From positions 17,097,361 through 17,161,360 of the forward strand of contig NC_067120.1 of NCBI RefSeq assembly GCF_021347895.1: a DNA stretch of 64,000 bases, given 5' to 3'. The stretch comes from Acanthochromis polyacanthus (taxonomy: Eukaryota > Chordata > Actinopteri > Pomacentridae). The notes under the pieces are model-generated. The model did not search any database. It saw nothing but the letters and a program-made list of their open reading frames with translations, and had not been told where the DNA came from. Within the stretch, counting starts at the first letter, position 1. Each line of letters opens with the position of its first letter. The position numbers were made by a program, and so were the translations under genes. Below are positions 49,801-60,646 of the stretch, in pieces.

Positions 49801-52800
49801 TTCCATGCCTTGTTGAGACAGGCCCATACACACCTCTAATGTCTAGGTCTGCTACCTGCTTTATCTGTGTTTTCTTGTCATCACACCCTGTTATGTTTGC
49901 TGTCCTCATTCCTGTTGGGTTTGGAAAGCTTCAAGCTTTATTGGATTCTTCTGAGACAATAGTTAGTCACAGAGACTGCATGACTTTACCCTCTTAGCAA
50001 TCAGCTGTGGTCAGACAAGTTATACAATATATGTCAGGAGATCGGATAACGTTATCCCTGTAAGTGATAGATGTCACCATGGAGGCAGCACAGGGGAGTG
50101 TTAGTTCATTTTCTTAAAAGATCTCAGATGGCTAAGATGTCCTTTCCTGTGGGGAGACTAAGAAGCTGTCTGGGTCATGTTCAAAGGATGTTTATCTGCT
50201 TCAGCCAGAGCTTACTAGCTGTTTCATGGCCTGTCTGGTTAATGCGGGACTTGACTGCATTGAGCATAATGTGGGGGGCTGGGTGGCCATGCTAAGCAGG
50301 AATCCATCAGACTGTATGGATTATTTATGCTCCACTCGCACATACAGCCATGTGATCACTGGTTTAGACTGCTAGTACACATTTAACCTATTTTTGCAGC
50401 AAACCAAAATGGTATTTATTGATTTGAATGTGAAATAGATTGCAGCCATCTTCACATGCCTGTTGCCTGCCCTCTGCTTCTGACTTCAAAGCCTGATTTG
50501 TGTGTCGGCATTGTCATGGCATTGTCATGGTGACCTTACTGGTTTTTTTGTAGCCCCCCTCATCCTATTTTGGGCGCTAACGCACACAAACACATATGAC
50601 CTTGCTCATCTTCCACTCAGCGTGCATAGTGCCCTCCGCAGGCTCGGTTGAGTGAGCACAAGAGAGGTCTTGACCTATGAGACAAAGGCTTGCTGTTACC
50701 GTAGGAACTGCTGTTTTCTTTTTCTCTCTGCCTCACTTGCTCACTCTGTCTCACACTGCTGGTAAAGACTCTGTAATGTAGCTTAACTGACATACCTCTC
50801 CACCCCCCATGTCGCTCTCTGTCTTTCTCTATCTCAATCCACTAGGCCTGTGCAGTCTGCAGCTAATCCGCTCTGTGTGTTTACATTCTTATGGACTGTA
50901 TGTTGGTGGCAACACGAGGTTAGCTTGGTCCATCACTTCATAACTGCTGGTTGGGAGGTCATGAGTTCAGTGAAGGACTTGTGTTTTGTATGTTATTTAA
51001 ATAGGAAGTCATGCATGCTCTGGGAGTGTTGATACAAAATGTTGTCCTCAAGTCCACTTTACATTGATTTATATCTGAACTGTGCAAGACCTTTACAACC
51101 ACAAATTTGTCTCATCTTACCACTCAATTACATGTGCAGGTTAATGGAGTTTTGTGTGAATAGATACTATAGATGTTTGCTAAGCTGTAGGCAAAAAGCT
51201 TCTGTATTTTTCCCCTTGAAGAAATAAGATAATGAGACAGTGCTGAGTGAAGTGAGTGTATGAAACAGGATGTCCTCAAAAGGAAGACCTGAGGGTCAGG
51301 AGCTAGAGGCTGAATGCTAAAAAGGTTTACTTTGTGCTAGCAGAGCTAACACTGCCTCCATTCAGAATTACAAGTATATTGTAGAGTGAGTAGCTCAGTA
51401 AAGCGGCCTGCTGACATGCCAGGCCTCTTTTCATGTAGAGTAGTGTTTTTAACGGGTGGGAATCTCGAGGTTGTTCACTATCAGACACCATGTAGTTCCT
51501 CTGGGCTTGATGATAAATTCATTGCTTTTTGATTTCTGTTAACCTTAAAACAGTGTCATGACCCTTTTTTATCATTAGCTGTACAGTTATCAGTCTTCAA
51601 AATATATTAGAATGTCTTTCCTATGCCAGTAAAGACAGTGTTTCCAAAACTCCTATTCTTCACGTGCTAAAGCACATACCTTGTTGCTATCAAGCTTCCT
51701 CTAATATATTTGCAAAAGCTTAGTGTGTTGATGAACTGGTTTCCTATGCACAAGCGCCTAGATTTATTGCGTTATTTTCCCAGGTCTCTCATGTGCAGTT
51801 AAAACATCTATAAACTAATCAGCAAACAAGATTAAAGCAGTATGAATCCTTACTTTGCTCTACAACAATTTTGAAATGCTGAATGTCGGGTCCAATTATC
51901 AGCCAGGTTTATAGTCAGTCAATCCTTTCACTGAATGAAAAACTATATGCAAATGACCTATAGTTAGCTGCTTCAATGTTGTACCATTTTTTTCTGTCAT
52001 TAGATCTTTCAAATAGATGCACAGGGAGTACTGAGGACAGAAAGTTTTTGATCATGCATTCTCTCTCTCTTCTTAAATAGTCAACAGTACATTTCACACG
52101 TAGGGCAAATTAAGGTGAAACTAAAGGCGGTCGTGTTGAGGTATGGAATGGCTCAGAACAACTAGCAGCTGCTGTCTTATAGTCCTATACCCCCCCGTCC
52201 CCCCCCGTCCCCCCCGTCCCAGTTTACATGAGTATGTATGAAGTTAGAATATGCGATATAAAGTCCATTTCTTCCGCCACTCTTAAGCTTAGCCAGAGAC
52301 TCACCCTCACTTCCTAATGTACTTTCCTGTGTACCTCATAGCTCCCCCAGTTTCCACTGTGCAATTCAGCAAAATTTCATCCGCCTACTGTACATGCCAG
52401 CATGTTTCTTGCAGCCCACCCCAGACCCAACCTTCATTCACATCACAGCTTTAGCCAGCCCAGTGACCTACATTCATACCTCCACATGTCTGTGCCTTAC
52501 TCTGTCCCGGTGTCCCCGGTCCTATTCTTTCTGCGGCTCTATGAAATTTGTGTGACTACGGTTACTGTACTTGGAGTGAGTAGCATATAGGAGTGGAAGA
52601 TCCTGTATTATGTCATAAAATACTCCACATCCTTTACGGCCTGTTGAACAACGTACATCGCCTGGTGATGTATGCAGTTCAGAAGGTCACACAAGAATCA
52701 TGTGCAATGAAGGGTAACGGAATATATTCTGTTGTGTTGATGCTGACTGAAACATCTCAATAGCTTTTGGATGACTTGCGCGACAGTTTATTATAGACAT

Positions 52801-53408
52801 TCGTGGTGCCCAGAGGATGAATCCTTAGAAGCTGGATGATCTTCTCACTATTCTTCTTGTGCCACCAGCAGGTCAAAACATTAATTTATGTAATGAGACA
52901 TCACAAAATCCTCAAGATTGATGGGTAGCAAACAGACATTCATGGCTGATGGATGATATATCCTGAGATCCTCTAGTGCCACGATGAGATTCACGTTTGT
53001 AACCGTGAGTTACCACAAACAACTTTTGGGTGGATTGCTATGAGTTTCATACAGATATTCATCTACTACCTCTAACTTTGCTTTAAGCGTGATCATCAGG
53101 TCAGCCTTTTAAAACGTTTGAAGTAAAGACAGTGTGAGTATGTTAAACTAAGAGGATTCACATGGTAAACGCATGGAGTAAACTTTAGCATGTTAGCAGT
53201 GCCAATGTGAGCATGTTGGCAAGCTGACAATAGTATTTGATACAAAGCACTGCCGTATGCAAGTTCAACCGTTAGACTTGGAATCTCTTGAATTTATGAG
53301 GTGAAAATAGAAATCATGTTGTCTTCCTCTGTCTGCCTGTTGATACTTTCAAGTCACCTCTTTGACCTCTGTTTTTCTCTCTACCCTCCCCCTATGCCTG
53401 GTCTCCAG
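46881..53408. other. Probable first intron of ppara, right part
   Basis: No coding exon is recognised. A C-run minisatellite at 52190-52220 is listed separately. An acceptor-like tract ends at 50845 but has no convincing donor after it. An additional non-coding leader exon may be hidden here, as in mammals, but I cannot pick one. Confidence 0.4.
52190..52220. repeat. C-run minisatellite (G-quadruplex candidate on the minus strand)
   Basis: Three consecutive units of six to eight C followed by GT, plus a final CCC. On the minus strand there are four G runs separated by two-base AC loops, the pattern of a stable G-quadruplex. It lies 1.2 kb upstream of the first coding exon of ppara, on the template strand. 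Confidence 0.75.
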
Positions 53409-53449
53409 TCTGATGAGTGAGAGTGCTGCCAGCCCGCTCCTCCACCACG
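53409..53449 (+). other. ppara 5' untranslated part of the first coding exon
   Basis: The acceptor is a long pyrimidine tract ending GGTCTCCAG at 53408. The 41-base leader contains an upstream ATG at 53413, out of frame with the main start. The leader continues upstream in one or more separate exons. Confidence 0.85.
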
Positions 53450-53526
53450 ATGGTCGACATGGAGAGCCACTACCATCCCCCTTCTCCCCTGGAGGACACA
53501 GTGCTGGACAGCCCTCTGTGTGCTGA
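53413..53526 (+). other. Upstream ORF overlapping the ppara start
   Basis: An ATG 37 bases before the main start, in the +1 frame relative to it, opens 37 codons and ends at TGA 53524-53526, inside the ppara coding sequence. Its context is weak (C at -3, A at +4), while the main ATG has A at -3 and G at +4, so leaky scanning would let most ribosomes reach the main start. Translation of this ORF is inferred. Confidence 0.6.
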
Positions 53527-53657
53527 TGATGATTTCCTGGGTGGCATGGAGGAGCTCCAGGACATCTCCCAATCCATCAACGACGATGCCCTAAGCTCCT
53601 TTGATGTCCCTGAATACCAGTCCTCCAGCAATGGCTCAGAAGGTTCTACTGTCCTAG
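53450..53657 (+). CDS. PPAR-alpha, first coding exon (residues 1-69)
   Basis: PPAR-alpha is a ligand-activated nuclear receptor that binds fatty acids, pairs with RXR on DR1 elements and switches on fatty-acid oxidation genes. This exon encodes the N-terminal A/B region with the ligand-independent activation function: it starts MVDMESHYHPPSPLED and includes the family-typical LQDISQSINDDALSSF. The start at 53450 matches the conserved MVD start and has a good Kozak context. The exon ends after the first base of codon 70, with donor GTATTT at 53658. The acidic, serine-rich composition is normal for the region. Family identity is firm. The teleost paralogue (a or b) cannot be decided from this. 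Confidence 0.96.
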
Positions 53658-55649
53658 GTATTTATATGTATAAAAAAGTTCTCGTTTTTCCTTAGGTCTT
53701 TAATATAGTCCAGTGACAATGCGGGATTTGCTCCCACACACTCATTTCACTGTTTCAAAGTCCTCACAGCAACTCAATATAAAGTCCTTTCCTTCCCTGT
53801 TGTTGCCAGAGTGGGACTCCCTCAGTTTGGTCCCTTAATCCCTAATTTGCTCCAACTGAATGTTCAGAGAGGACAGACACTTTGGCTATTTTTTCCACTT
53901 GCCTTATCCTGCAACAAGGTTGTCCTGCAGCCCTTCCTATCCTCAGATTGTTGATTAACCCACTTTTTTAGGCGTTTGGGCAATGAGTCCTTTGATTGAT
54001 TTGTGTATCATTTTCTGTCTCTGACTGGGTTCCATGATTCATTTCCTTTCCAATTTCCTGCCCATTTTTTTTTTCAGTATTTCCTCCTTCTCTCACCTTA
54101 GTTTCCTCTTATCTTCTGCACTCCCTAGTTAGACCTCTCTTACTTCCTACAACCCTTCTCCTCGCCCCATGTCCGAAGAGGAATTCATACATTCCTCAGC
54201 CACCACGCACAACCTCTCAGGAAACATCCACTTTGCTGCTGAGTTTCCTCCTGAATAGACACTGACGTCTGGTAAATTTATGCACCAGTAAAATTATGCA
54301 ACCAGTGAAGAAGTCGTGAAACATAAACATTTAATGGGAGAATGGATGGTGTGAGTGTTGGAGGAAGAAGAAAAGAGTGTGAGGAAGGCACCGCAGAAAC
54401 ATTTAATGATGTAATGGAAAAGTCCGTGAGAGTGGGTTTAGGATTTATGGGTGTTTAGAAGTGCAGAGATAGTGAGAGACAGACGCAACACTGACATGCT
54501 TTTCATGTCTACACTCAGTTGAAACATGTGCACTTGCACCAGACAGGAACACAGCTCCCTGCCAAATGCTGCTTATCCCTGTTCTGGCGTCGCTCACCTG
54601 AACTCATGTGGCTTGACTTAGTGCCACTGTTTTGTACCGTTTTCTCTATGCTATTTGTGTTCCAAGCAAGTTCTACCAACCATGTTCCCTCATAAGTTGG
54701 AAATAGAAAACTGCTGGCAACCCACGGCACATCCTGTGACCTGTCATCCACGAGGAAGCTTAGTAATACTACTACATGACACTGTTACACATTTGCTAGG
54801 CAGCACACCACAGACGTCATGTTAATATCGCTGAATAAATAGTTGCTGTGATGGAACAGACTGTCTTTGTTGGAGGCTAAGAGGTCAAACTGTACTTGAA
54901 TTTCACTAGTTCTTTGCCAGAGGGAGATGAGATGAAATAGTAGAGGTTCCTTCATTACTGCAGATTATGGTTTTTATTTTTACTTCAAATCTCTCGACAT
55001 GATAAGTCAATTTGTTGTCTGATAGTGGTAACAAGACCAACTTGTATCCTATATTATGTGGGCCAAAACAATAGGGGAATAACTGGCATGCTTGTCTAAA
55101 TGTATTAAATTGTGTGCACCTTGTATGAAATACAGAAGTGAACTTTAGTGAAGCTTCACTAAAAATGAGGATGATGGCAGGTGTTTGATTAGAATTAACT
55201 AGTGTTAAAGAGTGTTTGTAGCTGTTGCGTCATCATAGAGATCCTTAAATAAATGAAAACAACAGTGCACACTTAGATGGTCTTTCTTGAAATGCTCCAC
55301 AGCTGCACGATCCAAAGATGTCAGAATTAAAGATATAAAGAATGAAACTTCCTGTATACTTTCTCATCTTCATGCAACTGATCAGCCACTGTCTGAACTG
55401 GGTATGCTAATCGGATTATCAGTTCTGGAAGACGACTCGCCAGCACAGTGTTAGATGTGGGATGAATTTTTAGAAACAGATCCTTAAAGTTGATTTAACA
55501 TGGCTGAATAATCTTCTCTTCCTTACTGTTTAAATTCAAATTATGATAATATCTTCAACAGACTTGTCACTTTACTGACTATCCATTTAGCAGTAACAGT
55601 AATCAGGGTCAGGGTCACATTTAACCACCCACATGCTTGTGTTCTGTAG
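53658..55649 (+). other. ppara intron 1 of the coding region
   Basis: 1992 bp with GT...AG ends, interrupting codon 70 in phase 1. No transposon or gene is recognised inside. GGGTCAGGGTCA at 55606-55617 is a pair of nuclear-receptor half-sites without a spacer. Confidence 0.85.
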
Positions 55650-55813
55650 ATGCCCTGACACCAGCATCCAGCCCATCGTCAGTGGTTTATGGGATGGCAA
55701 CGAGCCAAGACGAGTTCTCATCTTCCTCCTCATCACTCAATCTGGAGTGCCGAGTGTGTGCTGACCGCGCCTCGGGCTACCACTACGGAGTCCACGCCTG
55801 TGAGGGCTGCAAG
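55650..55813 (+). CDS. PPAR-alpha, exon encoding the first zinc finger (residues 70-124)
   Basis: Begins by completing Asp70 and reads [15 protein letters not shown], then a serine run (residues 93-98), then the first C4 zinc finger with cysteines at residues 103, 106, 120 and 123 (CRVC and CEGC). CEGCK starts the P box that reads the AGGTCA half-site. The exon ends exactly after Lys124 with donor GTGAGC at 55814, the usual intron position in nuclear-receptor genes between the two fingers. Phase 1 in, phase 0 out. It acts in the nucleus as part of the DNA-binding domain. Confidence 0.97.
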
Positions 55814-58759
55814 GTGAGCCGAAAACTGAATGTATACATTACGCAGTGAACTTAGTACTTCTGTCTGTATTTGAGATGTCGGAGAATGCTTGACCAATGA
55901 AGGCATTGAAGAATGAGCAAATGGCCTCCCCTGATCTCCCTTGTCACCTCATCTTAAACCATGTATTACTCACTTACTTTCTCTTTTGGTTGAAGTTCTG
56001 TCAATATCCACTCCTTCTTCCTCGCATGCATATTAACCAGATTCTAACAATACAGTAAATCATAATTTAAGGTATAACTCTGAGAAAGTAGGACATGCCG
56101 AACCCAGAGGCAGCGTGTCTTGTGACTAATGGTAACTCCTAAAAGCGTAAAAAAAAAAATCAAGCTCGGCCTTCACACGTGGTGGTTCAATAATCTTTTA
56201 GTTAATTGTTTACCAGTTGTGTTGAAGAACAACCCAAGGCTGTTTTAAAGAGGCACCAAAGGACAAAGATAGCGTAACTTGAGGTGTTAGTCCTTATGTT
56301 TTTCAGCCTATGTTGATGTGCCAGCTTTGTTTTGTCTGCTTTTATATTTTGTTTCTTTTGCATTTCTTTATTTTCTGTCTATATGTAGTTACTCATGGGG
56401 GGAAAAATATGTAAAAATAGCCACTGAAAAAAGAAACCATCCGAGACCTCCCCTCTGTGAATACAATATGTTCCAACTAAATGTGTCGGTCACGAAAGGG
56501 AGCATGAATTTCCAGAAGCAAAACTTAAATTCAGTCTGAGTAGCAGCTCACTGGGGTGTGCAACTGTGTAGTAGTGTAATTATTGTTTCTTGGTTTTTCA
56601 CGTAGTTTCAGTATATGGTTATATACATTAGTATGTGCATTACTGTGCATCCATGCATCAAATTCAGAAGTATCAACATTAGAGGTCTTGGCCGGCCAAC
56701 AAAGAGTTGCTTCATTTATGCTGGGTGACATTGTAAAGTTGTAAAATGAGCAAGCAACAGCTTATCAGAAAAGTCAAGGTTAATTTATTGAGCTTAACAC
56801 CTGCCTTTAGAAGCGAATTATGTCAAAGTGCATCTGTTAGAAGTGGCCTAACATAACTTCAATCAGCTGAAGTTAGAATTTTTTAAACAAAGAAAAGAAA
56901 TACCGTAGTATTCTCTGTTGCCCTTATGAACCATTGTGCGCCTTATTTGGTAAAATTACGTGTTTCATTTGTTGTTGACTTCTCTTTAAGCTGGAAAATA
57001 TTGTTGATTGTCACATTGAGAAGAAACAGAACCCTGATAACCCTTATAACTGTGTGCAGAGTGACTGTGAATGATGGGAAATAAAGGATTAAGTCGTTGA
57101 TGAAACGCCTAAAAACAAATTTCTGTCTTCTAGAGTTTCATCTTTAGAAGTTCTTCTGTGGAAATAATTATATCCTGTCTTAAAAGGGCTCCTACACTGT
57201 TCGCCCTTTTAGAATTTCCAGATCTTTGTCATATTGGAATATTTCAGTCATTCATGTTTGAATTGGAGACTAATTCTGATAAAGGATAATGCTACAGGAT
57301 GTCCCACCTGCCAGCTGACAGGATTGGTTCCACAAGTGTGTTCGATATGAAACCACAAAAGTCTAAATCTGTATTTTTGAGACTGCTTAGGGAACGCTGG
57401 AGTTTCAGGGTGGAAATTCTCAACCATGGGAGTGACTGCTTATTTCACTCATGAATTGTCTTAAAACATTTTAAAAACCATCAGATGGACATGTCGACAA
57501 GGTGAAAAACTTGACTTTCACAAATTGGCACAAACTGAGACGTTAAAGCTTCTGAAAAACTGTAGATTTCTTTAGGACACTAAATATTTATGGCTAAATA
57601 GTCCATAATCACGGTTATTGTTAAGGACAATGGCTTATGGTGTTACTATTGTTTTTCTATTCATATTGTAACAGTCAATCCCCACTGAAATTGGAATTAC
57701 ATTCTGATGCTTATTTTGCTTAACTTTGATTTTTTTTTTCACAGAAATGCCTGATATTGCATTATCTCCCAAAGTCTGACTCACTTCAATACACTGATAA
57801 TAGCACAGACACAACGCAAATGTCACGTGTAAAAATTGTTCATACACTGTAGGTCACTCTTTTACTGTGAAAAGCTGATTGGGAAAATTGATTTTAAGAC
57901 CAGTAAGGGAGTTGGTTGTCAGCAATTGTTAAAAATTTTCCTAACACACTCGCATAGACATGCTTTTACACCTTCCCATGTGCAGATTTTCCTCTGTTAC
58001 GTGGATAGAAGTGTCTGCATGAAGCATATTTGGACAAAACTGAAATTTTGGGCTGTTGTCCTGGTTTTATGCCTGTTTGTGTGTATGTGTCAGGCAAGAG
58101 GTTAGTAGGTGAAAGTCAGCTGGAGTTACTTAACATGTGCTCACATGGTTGTAGCATGTCTGTGTAATCTGCATTCTGTGTCCTTCTGTGTGTCTTTCAA
58201 ACTGTGTGTGGGTGTCTGTATGTATTTTTGGCACACTTTGTGACACCCTCTGATAAGACAGAATTTTTTTTTTATCAGGCATGGCTTAATGTGTTGTTGG
58301 GTAATTCCCCAGACGATTTTCTACCCTCCATCCAACCACAGATGTGCCATGTGGTCCAAGTGTTGCTCACTAAAGCTGCAATTTTTTTTTTGTCAGAGTT
58401 GTGTAAGCAGGGAGTCCCCAGTGGTGCAACAAAGCATCTGATATTGTCATTCACCATTAATATGTGAACAAATGACTCTTTTTCTAATGCCACAAGTTGG
58501 TCAATAGTTTGTTCTCTGAAACTGGTTGCATAGCAGCTGAGTTTATTAAAGGTAATTTACTATACCAGTCACTTTTCAGGTTTATTAGCTTTATTAAACA
58601 AATGTTCCACTGAGTGAAACATTTGTTCTAATCTTGTTTGTAGATTTGTAATAGTTTCTGTTGCTACAGATAAAATAAATGTCAGAACATTACCGGTAGT
58701 GCTGTGTTTGGTTCTTGTGAGCAGTATTTACATAATGTTTCCCCACCTCATTCCTCCAG
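55814..58759 (+). other. ppara intron 2
   Basis: 2946 bp, phase 0, donor GTGAGC and acceptor ATTCCTCCAG. No complete gene or named transposon is recognised. Short A or T runs are present. Confidence 0.85.
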
Positions 58760-58898
58760 GGGTTTTTTCGACGGACCATCCGTCTGAAGCTGGAGTATGA
58801 CAAGTGTGAGCGCCGCTGCAAAATCCAAAAAAAGAACCGCAACAAGTGCCAATACTGCCGCTTCCAGAAGTGCCTGTCGGTGGGCATGTCCCACAATG
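58760..58898 (+). CDS. PPAR-alpha, exon encoding the second zinc finger (residues 125-170)
   Basis: Starts [16 protein letters not shown]. The second zinc finger has cysteines at residues 140, 144, 154 and 157. The D box between the first two is only three residues (CERRC), the hallmark of PPARs, where most nuclear receptors have five. The following [16 protein letters not shown] contains the T-box start of the DNA-binding domain extension. The exon ends after the first base of codon 171, with donor GTGAGT at 58899. All ligand cysteines are intact, so the DNA-binding domain appears functional. Confidence 0.97.
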
Positions 58899-59615
58899 GT
58901 GAGTCCTACAGAGCACAGACAACGGCAGGTCTGGGCAATACTTGAGCCTCAGAAGCACATACGCACGCGCACAGACAAACATCCATGGTTCTTGTTCCTT
59001 GTAAACACACATTACTTAACAGAATACCACATATGCACAGTTTGCCAAGACAACTAGATGAGCCACATACGCACATAATTAGCACAAAAAAGCTCTAACA
59101 TCACAATTGGGTGTTGAGTTGCATGTTAAGACAAGCCACTGACTGAAAACTCATTTGGGCTGTGTGTGTTCTCCAAAATATGCCACTTTGAACCATTGGT
59201 GTTTTACAGTTAGATCTTCAGCCCGTGCAGTTTCAGTACATGGTCTTTCTTGTCTTAGCGTTGCTACAGTCACATCGCATTATAGTTGTATTGACTGAAC
59301 CCCCTTGACCCATTTGGTGCAGATATGTGAACAGGAAGGGAAATTGCATGACTTTGTGGATTTGTCCACCCGATCATGTTATTTCAGGCTCACAAACGTG
59401 TGGATCTCGCTGATCTCTGAAAATGAAGAAGGACCAGCTTTGAGACTAAAATATCTGAAGTAGTTTTCATTAATATTGCTTATTCACCGATGATACTTGT
59501 GCAAGAACAGCACATTCAATAGCTTGCTATTCCTGACAGTTCTGTTTATGTTGAGACTGAAAGAAATCCAGTGTTTTATCGTAATCATTTCTATTCCTCT
59601 GAAAGTGTTCAAATA

Positions 59616-60179
59616 CCGGGCTTTGCAAAAGTTCTGTTACACTCGGTTTCATGATCTTTAGAGACGTTTACATGTCGGAGTGAAAAATTCCGTTAAATAA
59701 ACTGAAAGTTCTACCTTATAGGCAGGTGTCCTTAATACAATTTTTTTTCTCCGGTGAAGTTGTATCATGATGGAAGTCAAAAGAGTTGAGATATCTGCTC
59801 TCCTTCAGCCGGATGACCGTCCACAGATTCACGGAGAGGCTAAAGAATGGTGAAGATCTTTCAGGTCTTCACCATTCTTGAAAGATCATCTGAAAGATCT
59901 TCACCATTCTTGAGCCTCTCCGCGAATCTGTGGACGGTCATCCGGCTGATGTTCAGCTGCTTGGCTCTGTCAGACTTCTTGTGGCCAGCATGAAGGAGAG
60001 CAGATATCTCAACTCTTTTGACTTCCATCTTGATACAACTTCACCGGAGAACAAATTTGTATTAATGACACCTGCCTATAAGGTAGAACTTTCAGTTTGT
60101 TTAATGGAATTTTTCACTCCGACATGTAAACGTCTCTAAAGATCATGAAACCGTGTAACAGAACTTTTGCAAAACCCGG
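59616..60179. mobile_element. Foldback Tc1/mariner derivative in ppara intron 3 (564 bp)
   Basis: TA dinucleotides at 59614-59615 and 60180-60181 flank inverted ends (CCGGGCTTTGCAAAAGTTCT on the left, matching the reverse of CTTTTGCAAAACCCGG on the right). The inverted repeat extends nearly to the centre at about 59870, so the whole element is two opposed arms. Both arms carry the start of a Tc1-type transposase: on the minus strand the right arm reads MEVKRVEISALLHAGHKKSD, then a helix-turn-helix part with LNISRMTVHRFAERLKNG. The left arm lacks about 43 bases of this. No catalytic domain is present. Confidence 0.8.
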
Positions 60180-60181
60180 TA

Positions 60182-60646
60182 TGAGTGCATTTGTAATATT
60201 TTGAAACGTGTCTGAACCAGCATACCAACATTTGTAATTATTAGCCTCGATCAGCTTTGAACATACGGACACTGCAGTTTTACTCCATTTGTCTCTGCAA
60301 GACTGTTGCAAATTCTCCACTGGGCTGAGGTCTGGGCTCTGTCTCAGCCACTCCAGAACCTTAAGCTTGTTATCTTTAAACCATTTCTTAGTAGCTTTGG
60401 CTGTATGCTTCAGGTGATTGCCTTGCTGGAAATCTTGTTTCAAACTGCAAATCTCTTGTGGACTGCATAAGGTTGTCTTATACCAGAACTTCCCCATCTT
60501 TTGCTTCATTTATATTGCCCTCTACCTGCACAAATCTTCCAGGGCTTGCTGCCGAGAAACATTCCCACACCATGATGGTTCCGCCACCATGCTTCTTGAT
60601 GAGGATGGTGTGGATGTGATGATGAATACTTTTCATAGGCACTGTA
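60182..60646 (-). mobile_element. Older Tc1-like transposon relic next to the foldback
   Basis: On the minus strand, C-terminal transposase text is readable with lesions: HTAKATKKWFKDNKLKVLEW at about 60,420-60,361, then QSPDLSPVENL, the third catalytic motif. A piece equivalent to HHGVGMF lies further upstream near 60,570. The outer end reads CATAGGCACTGTA at 60634-60646, a Tc1-type terminus. The first D of the usual DNDPKH motif is lost (QGNHLKH), and frames are interrupted, so it is inactive. The foldback seems to have been inserted near its other end. Confidence 0.65.

Noticed and set aside
50846..50930. Non-coding leader exon of ppara
   Set aside because: The acceptor tract ending at 50845 is good but every following donor (for example GTTAGC at 50919) is poor, so I could not support an exon.
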